Positions 6,078 through 9,633 of a stretch of DNA of 9,633 nt are shown piece by piece. A model generated the notes under the pieces. The model saw only the letters and a list, made by a program, of their open reading frames with translations. It was not told where the DNA came from and ran no database searches. Position 1 is the stretch's first letter, and every line of letters starts with the position of its first letter. This DNA comes from CAZHBD01 sp964530555 (GTDB lineage Bacteria; Patescibacteriota; Saccharimonadia; Saccharimonadales; AWTP1-31): contig CAZHBD010000034.1 of NCBI GenBank assembly GCA_964530555.1, forward strand, positions 1 to 9,633. The letters are read 5' to 3'. Both the position numbers and the translations under genes were made by a program.

Positions 6078-6659
6078 CTAAAGCTGAACGTTGCCAACTA
6101 ACTTGCTGTAGTCAGGGATTTGTTTTTGGAAAAGACTCTGTAATTGTGAGTAATTTGCTGAAGACGTACCCTTCTGACAACTGGCAGTCCATAAGCGCAT
6201 TTTGCGGTCGTTATTGTCGTATAACTCTGAGACGTAACGGCGGCCTTGCGGGCAGACGGCAAGATCGTTGGTCTGCTTGATGGTGCGCTGCTTGGCAAAG
6301 TTCAGCCGTGTCAACGCGTACATAAAGGTTTTGTACGCTTCAGGGTTATTATCGAAGCGATTCGTCGAGAGCACGGTGTTCTGGTACCCTTTTACGACTT
6401 CTACCGTCTTGCTGTCGCGACCGACAGTAATACGGATAGCACGGTGCTGCTCCTCGCTATTGATCTGCCCGTCGACTGTAAAGACCACCTTTGAATCACG
6501 CTCGGCATAGTCCACCAAAGCAATCCCCTGCTGAGCTGTCGGTTTTTTGGTAGTGGAGCTATTTGAGTTGTTTTTTTTGCCACCAAAAACCAGCACCAAT
6601 ATGAGCGCAAGCCCAACGATGGCAGTCAAAAAGATGATAAATCGACTTCTTGGTGACAT
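6078..6659 (-). CDS. Membrane-anchored extracytoplasmic protein of unknown function
   Basis: I do not recognise the family. The 193 residues begin with a short basic N-terminus (MSPRSR), one transmembrane helix (about 7-25), and a Gly-Lys-Lys/Asn/Ser/Thr-rich linker (26-43). A soluble domain of about 150 residues follows, predicted to lie outside the cell. There is no lipobox, so it is probably an uncleaved signal anchor. The domain starts with beta-rich segments (KVVFTVDG, AIRITVG, KTVEVVKGY). Its only two cysteines, Cys136 (AVCPQG) and Cys161 (TASCQKG), flank YVSELYDNNDRKMRLW and may form a disulfide. The start is well supported by AAGGAG five bases before the ATG and by a promoter 21 bases upstream. 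It is divergent from folP and is followed by the HAD gene. Confidence 0.8.
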   Translation of the reverse strand: MSPRSRFIIFLTAIVGLALILVLVFGGKKNNSNSSTTKKPTAQQGIALVDYAERDSKVVFTVDGQINSEEQHRAIRITVGRDSKTVEVVKGYQNTVLSTNRFDNNPEAYKTFMYALTRLNFAKQRTIKQTNDLAVCPQGRRYVSELYDNNDRKMRLWTASCQKGTSSANYSQLQSLFQKQIPDYSKLVGNVQL

Positions 6660-6679
6660 AGGAACTCCTTAATATTCAT

Positions 6680-6707
6680 ATAATATCATAAATATTAAAC
6701 TTTACAA
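6680..6707 (-). promoter_or_regulatory. Promoter of the membrane-protein gene (TTGTAA, TGATATTAT)
   Basis: On the minus strand there is a -35-like TTGTAA (6707-6702, 4 of 6), a 16-base spacer, and an extended -10 TGA-TATTAT (TATTAT at 6685-6680, 5 of 6). The -10 ends 21 bases before the ATG, leaving a leader of about 14 bases that holds the AAGGAG site. The 66-base gap also contains the folP promoter in the opposite direction, so the two overlap. Confidence 0.5.
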
Positions 6708-6710
6708 TAG

Positions 6711-6719
6711 TGTTATACT
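6711..6719 (+). promoter_or_regulatory. Extended -10 element (TGTTATACT) for folP, leaderless
   Basis: TGT-TATACT is an extended -10 (TATACT 5 of 6) ending 7 bases before the folP ATG, so the predicted transcription start is the A of the ATG. The bases before the start contain no Shine-Dalgarno. No good -35 is seen. Confidence 0.5.
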
Positions 6720-6725
6720 CCTGGT

Positions 6726-7499
6726 ATGTCGCTTGTTTTAGTAGGAGTTTTAAACGTCACACCAGATAGCTTTAGCGATGGTGGCAGGTATGTTACACCT
6801 GAAGCAGCCTTAGATCAGGCTAACCTCCTGATAAAAAATGGTGCTGGGTTACTCGATGTTGGCGCCGAAGCAACTAATCCCTTCGTCGAGCCGATCAGCG
6901 CCGAAGAAGAAATTCGCCGGTTAACCCCAATTTTGCCAAAGTTACTTGATAAATACCCCGGTCAAATTATGGTTGATACCTATCATCCGGAAACCGCAGA
7001 GTATGCCCTAAATTTGGGGCGGGTTATTATCAACGACGTTACCACCTTCCGTAACCCTGACATGATTGACGTCGTCGTGCGACACCAAGCCAGAGTAGTG
7101 GTAAGCCACATGCCCCTAGCAGCTACCTCTATCAAACAAGCCCATCAGGATGAGCGCATACGGGTGGATAGCATCTACACGGTTCGCGACGAGCTATTAG
7201 AGCAAATCCATAAACTCGTAAATGCTGGACTGCTTGCCAAGAATATTATTGGCGATCCTGGTATAGGCTTTGGCAAAACGATGAAAACAAATCGCGATTT
7301 GCTAACTTTTGCCGACTTACTAACCGATGTACCAATTATGATTGGTCACTCCCGAAAACGTTTTATCGAAGAAGCTATGGGCGCCCATGATAAAACCGAC
7401 GTTGCGACCAACCAGCGCGCCGGGCGGATTGTCGCTCGCACAAGAGCACGCTATCTGCGAGTACACGACCCTGAGAATTACCAAGATCTAACCAGCTAG
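6726..7499 (+). CDS. folP: Dihydropteroate synthase
   Basis: DHPS condenses 6-hydroxymethyl-7,8-dihydropterin pyrophosphate with p-aminobenzoate in folate synthesis and is the sulfonamide target. The 257 residues form one TIM barrel. Visible motifs are GVLNVTPDSFSDGG (7-20, metal-binding Asn10), DVGAEATNP (44-52; usually DIGGESTRP, Asp44 kept), VDTYHPE (83-89, Asp84), INDVT (102-106, Asn103), SHM (127-129), DPGIGFGKT (177-185), GHSRKRFI (207-214, Lys211) and RVHD (245-248). The residues I know to contact pterin, metal and pABA are kept. Loop changes in the DIGGESTRP and HMQG regions mark a divergent member. It starts directly at the first strand, without the usual 10-15 extra residues. It lies alone on the plus strand with no other folate gene, and its end overlaps the next gene by 12 bases. 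Confidence 0.95.
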   Translation: MSLVLVGVLNVTPDSFSDGGRYVTPEAALDQANLLIKNGAGLLDVGAEATNPFVEPISAEEEIRRLTPILPKLLDKYPGQIMVDTYHPETAEYALNLGRVIINDVTTFRNPDMIDVVVRHQARVVVSHMPLAATSIKQAHQDERIRVDSIYTVRDELLEQIHKLVNAGLLAKNIIGDPGIGFGKTMKTNRDLLTFADLLTDVPIMIGHSRKRFIEEAMGAHDKTDVATNQRAGRIVARTRARYLRVHDPENYQDLTS

Positions 7500-8165
7500 T
7501 CTAGTATTAATGTCGGCTTGTTTTTGCCGTGCGAACTGATACAGCGCATCAGCAGCCACTTGTTCTTCAGTAAACACTGGTTGCAGAGCATCATCCATTG
7601 CCTCAAGTTCAGTAAAAACCTGACCCGGTGCAGCTACAACATGGCGATGATCGTTAACTGCAAAGGTGCCGAGCGGCACATTAACCGGTCGTGTGAATGG
7701 TGCGCAGGTCCGCTGCACAACTGTTCCCTGCTTAAGATGATCAGTGTAGCGCGCAAGATCAGGCCAGCAAAGCTTATCGCTCAGGCTGAGGTCAAAGCTG
7801 CCAAGCGTACCATGACCTAAAAATATGAGGTCAGTAACTGTTGGGTCCTTAACGATACTACTCACTTCGCTCTTTCTCGGTACCGTAACGATTGTTACAC
7901 CCGACTGCCGTTCTGTAAGCCTTGCGGCCAATCGCTCCGCTTCTCGTTTCAAATCAAGGTTTTCATCATGATAATCTTCTGATGGATATAAGCTTGTGTT
8001 ACGCAGTTCGAGACCTCGTCCTACAATAATTGCCACTGAACGTTCTGATAATGGGCGACTTACCTCCCCAGCTTTTTTGAGCGATTCATACTTTCTGTAG
8101 TGCGCATCAAATCGACGACGGGTTATAGATTTTGCTGATGGGTTCTTGGGCGAAGTCACAATCAT
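7488..8165 (-). CDS. Hypothetical protein, possible caspase-like (CHAT/C14-type) fold
   Basis: I do not recognise the exact family. The 225 residues have no signal or membrane segment. From about 43 to 180 the order of elements resembles the caspase/CHAT fold. A strand SVAIIVG (43-49) leads to a helix DLKREAERLAARL (71-83) and a strand VTIVTV (90-95). Then comes a strand ending in DLIFLGHG (112-119) with His118, and a strand GTVVQRTC (147-154) with Cys154. A final strand, HVVAAPG (175-181), follows. 'Hydrophobic strand-GHG' followed about 35 residues later by 'strand-Cys' is the catalytic His/Cys layout of that clan. This is a reading by eye, not a proven homology. The basic N-terminus (about 15-31) may be helical. 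The gene follows Nudix by 29 bases, lacks a Shine-Dalgarno, and converges with folP with a 12-base overlap. Confidence 0.72.
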   Translation of the reverse strand: MIVTSPKNPSAKSITRRRFDAHYRKYESLKKAGEVSRPLSERSVAIIVGRGLELRNTSLYPSEDYHDENLDLKREAERLAARLTERQSGVTIVTVPRKSEVSSIVKDPTVTDLIFLGHGTLGSFDLSLSDKLCWPDLARYTDHLKQGTVVQRTCAPFTRPVNVPLGTFAVNDHRHVVAAPGQVFTELEAMDDALQPVFTEEQVAADALYQFARQKQADINTRLAG

Positions 8166-8168
8166 GCT

Positions 8169-8177
8169 GTTATAGCA
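8169..8177 (-). promoter_or_regulatory. Extended -10-like sequence (TGCTATAAC) before the caspase-like gene
   Basis: TGC-TATAAC (TATAAC 5 of 6) ends only 4 bases before the ATG at 8165. Standard spacing would start the RNA just inside that ATG, near 8162. Either the start site is slightly closer than usual, or translation begins at the in-frame GTG at 8159, or the match is fortuitous. Confidence 0.3.
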
Positions 8178-8194
8178 TGGACAGGCGTTAGAAG

Positions 8195-8602
8195 CTAGAC
8201 CTGGCTTGCAAACACCGCCTCTAACGCAAGCTTAGTACCATGGTCTATTGCAACATCTGTAAGTGAATGTACCCAGATATAGTCAGAGTGTTCATCCGAC
8301 AATTGTATAGGCTCGGGCAATGTGGCACTAACCTCATGATAAATGAGCATCAACCCAAGATCTTCGCCAATATCAAAGGGTAAACGAAAAGCAGTTAGCA
8401 GCCGAGTAATCTTGATGTCACTAATGCCAGGGAGTTCTTCTTGTAACTCGCGCTGCAATGTTTGCTCGACAGTCTCCTGACCATCAATTCTTCCACCTGG
8501 CGCTTCCCAGAACGCCCCATCCGCCTTATTTTTCTTCAGCAACAACACAGCCCCATCTTCTCGAACAATAACTCCCTTAATGCCAACATTAAACCGCTTC
8601 AT
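8195..8602 (-). CDS. Nudix hydrolase
   Basis: Nudix enzymes hydrolyse nucleoside diphosphates linked to another group, such as oxidised dNTPs. The 135-residue length matches a single-domain MutT-like protein. The Nudix box runs from Gly37 through Glu43 to RELQEEL (51-57), supplying the metal-binding glutamates. The end reads EELPGI instead of EExGI, one residue longer than consensus. Before it, FWEAPGGRIDG is the usual 'W.LPGG.v..GE' context with Ala for Leu. The start is secure: AAGGAGG overlaps the polA stop codon and lies five bases before the ATG, only 10 bases after polA, so the two are probably co-transcribed. A role in clearing damaged nucleotides would suit the polA and mutM surroundings, but the substrate cannot be read from the sequence. 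Confidence 0.93.
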   Translation of the reverse strand: MKRFNVGIKGVIVREDGAVLLLKKNKADGAFWEAPGGRIDGQETVEQTLQRELQEELPGISDIKITRLLTAFRLPFDIGEDLGLMLIYHEVSATLPEPIQLSDEHSDYIWVHSLTDVAIDHGTKLALEAVFASQV

Positions 8603-8612
8603 TACAGCCTCC

Positions 8613-9633
8613 TTAAATATCGCCCCAAGTTTCGCCTATGTCTGTGTCAACAGTTAGGTCAACGGGCAGTTTATAGGCTGCTTCCATAGTGTCTTTGAGT
8701 AACTTGGCGGTTTGCTTCGCTTCGTCGGCTGGACACTCTACCAGCACACTGTCGTGGATCTGTAACAGCAGTTTGCATTTGCTGTCTTTGAGAGCTTTGT
8801 GGATGTTGATCATGGCAATTTTCATAATGTCGGCAGCACTGCCCTGGAATGGCATATTAACCGCGGCACGCATTGCGGCTTCACGAACCATAAAGTTGCT
8901 CGATTTTACATCCGGAGTCGGTCGACGACGGCCAAGCAAGGTTTCGACATAACCATCAGTTTTGGCCTTTTCGCGAACTGTTTCAAGGTAGTCCTTTAGC
9001 TTGGGACGGGTTTCGAAATATTTCTCAATGAAATGCTTAGCTTGGTCATACGACATGCCGGTTGCAGCCACCAACCCGTGCGTACTAAGCCCATACATGA
9101 TCCCAAAGTTGACAACTTTCGCCTCACGACGCATGTTCTTAGTGACTTCTTCTGGATCGCGACCATACACTTGTGCGGCAGTTAGCGTATGGACGTCAAT
9201 GCCCCGATTGAAGCTCTCGATCATCTCTTTGTCATCCGCCAGAACTGCCGCTAGACGCAACTCAAACTGGCTATAATCAGCACTCACAAACACATTACCC
9301 TTATCAGCAACGAACGCTGTACGGATACGTTTACCGAGTTCGGTGCGTACGGGGATATTTTGCAAGTTTGGATCAACTGAACTCAACCGCCCTGTTGGTG
9401 CCGTAGCCATGTTGTAGGTGGTGTGAATTCGCGACTGTTTATCCACTTGTTTTGGCAACGTGTCGATGTACGTATTCTTGAGCTTGGTGACCTCGCGGTA
9501 CTGCGTAATCATGTCGATAATGGCATGTTTGCCGCGCAGCTTGTCCAGTTCGCTGGCTGCAGTCGAAAAGCCGGTCTTACCCTTCTTGATACCGGCAGTT
9601 TCCAACTTGAGCTTATTGAACAAGACGTCGGCG
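8613..9633 (-). CDS. polA: DNA polymerase I, C-terminal polymerase domain (5' end outside window)
   Basis: The window holds the last 339 residues of PolA; the frame is open to the right edge, and full-length enzymes are about 850-930 residues. Numbering from the TTG at 9623, the fragment enters at the thumb/palm junction, 'LFNKLKL...KTGFST', the family's 'LFEKLGL...KTGYST'. Then come TGRLSS and PNLQNIP (77-91), and motif A DYSQFELR (116-123). The O-helix is RREAKVVNFGIMYG (165-178), with Arg166, Lys169, Phe173 and Tyr177 as in E. coli. Motif C is QIHDSVLVE (288-296). Both metal-binding aspartates (116 and 291) are present. Two positions are unusual: motif A has Phe where E. coli has Ile709, and motif C has Ser where E. 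coli has Glu883. The TAA stop forms part of the Nudix Shine-Dalgarno. Confidence 0.97.
   Translation of the reverse strand, partial: ADVLFNKLKLETAGIKKGKTGFSTAASELDKLRGKHAIIDMITQYREVTKLKNTYIDTLPKQVDKQSRIHTTYNMATAPTGRLSSVDPNLQNIPVRTELGKRIRTAFVADKGNVFVSADYSQFELRLAAVLADDKEMIESFNRGIDVHTLTAAQVYGRDPEEVTKNMRREAKVVNFGIMYGLSTHGLVAATGMSYDQAKHFIEKYFETRPKLKDYLETVREKAKTDGYVETLLGRRRPTPDVKSSNFMVREAAMRAAVNMPFQGSAADIMKIAMINIHKALKDSKCKLLLQIHDSVLVECPADEAKQTAKLLKDTMEAAYKLPVDLTVDTDIGETWGDI

Noticed and set aside
6246..6510. Two overlapping plus-strand open frames inside the membrane-protein gene
   Set aside because: They are antisense to a gene with a clear start, Shine-Dalgarno and topology, and have no domain-like features of their own.
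8185..8227. 8-bp inverted repeat (GCGTTAGA / TCTAACGC) around the Nudix stop codon
   Set aside because: The arms are 27 bases apart, no T-run follows on either strand, and one arm lies within the coding sequence. It is probably chance or a weak structure, not a terminator.
1..9633. CRISPR array, tRNA/rRNA genes, insertion sequence or prophage
   Set aside because: No regularly spaced repeats, tRNA-like cloverleaf, transposase, terminal repeats or phage structural genes were seen. Coding density leaves almost no room for them.

Overview
The window is a gene-dense bacterial chromosome segment with 13 protein genes, none longer than its family norm. The largest gap is only about 154 bases (5096-5249), so no stretch over 300 bases lacks a gene. 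Base composition is balanced, with AT-rich gaps. Stop codons are standard: TGA ends both ABC transporter genes, which argues against the TGA-as-glycine code of Absconditabacteria/Gracilibacteria. Compact genes, many orphan hypotheticals, and the flavour of PolA, MutM, HolA and the HAD protein suggest a Patescibacteria/CPR lineage, most likely Saccharibacteria (TM7). That placement is inference from protein style and was not checked by a search.

Eleven genes lie on the minus strand; only the DciA-like gene and folP are on the plus strand. In minus-strand reading order from the right edge come the C-terminal half of DNA polymerase I (polA), a Nudix hydrolase, and a protein with a His/Cys arrangement like the caspase fold. 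Then comes the plus-strand dihydropteroate synthase (folP), followed by a membrane-anchored extracytoplasmic protein and a HAD-superfamily protein. Next are the plus-strand small DUF721/DciA-like gene, glucosamine-6-phosphate synthase (glmS), a 108-residue orphan, an ABC-2 type ATPase and its permease, formamidopyrimidine-DNA glycosylase (mutM), and the N-terminal part of the DNA polymerase III delta subunit (holA), which runs off the left edge.

Functionally, polA, mutM, holA and perhaps the Nudix and DciA-like proteins concern DNA replication, repair and nucleotide-pool cleaning. glmS feeds amino sugars into cell-wall precursors. The ABC pair is a small exporter, and folP makes dihydropteroate for folate.

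The most striking pattern is at gene starts. Genes with a good Shine-Dalgarno sequence (glmS, the 108-residue orphan, the ABC permease, the membrane protein, Nudix) contrast with seven genes that lack one (holA, mutM, ABC ATPase, DciA-like, HAD, folP, caspase-like). Each of these seven has a near-consensus -10 hexamer ending 4-10 bases before the start codon. This predicts leaderless or nearly leaderless mRNAs and promoters inside apparent operons. Other points of interest are a PolA with two natural active-site substitutions (motif A Phe, motif C His-Asp-Ser), dyad-symmetric sites between glmS and the DciA-like gene, a possible hairpin at the glmS ribosome binding site, and the caspase-like orphan.
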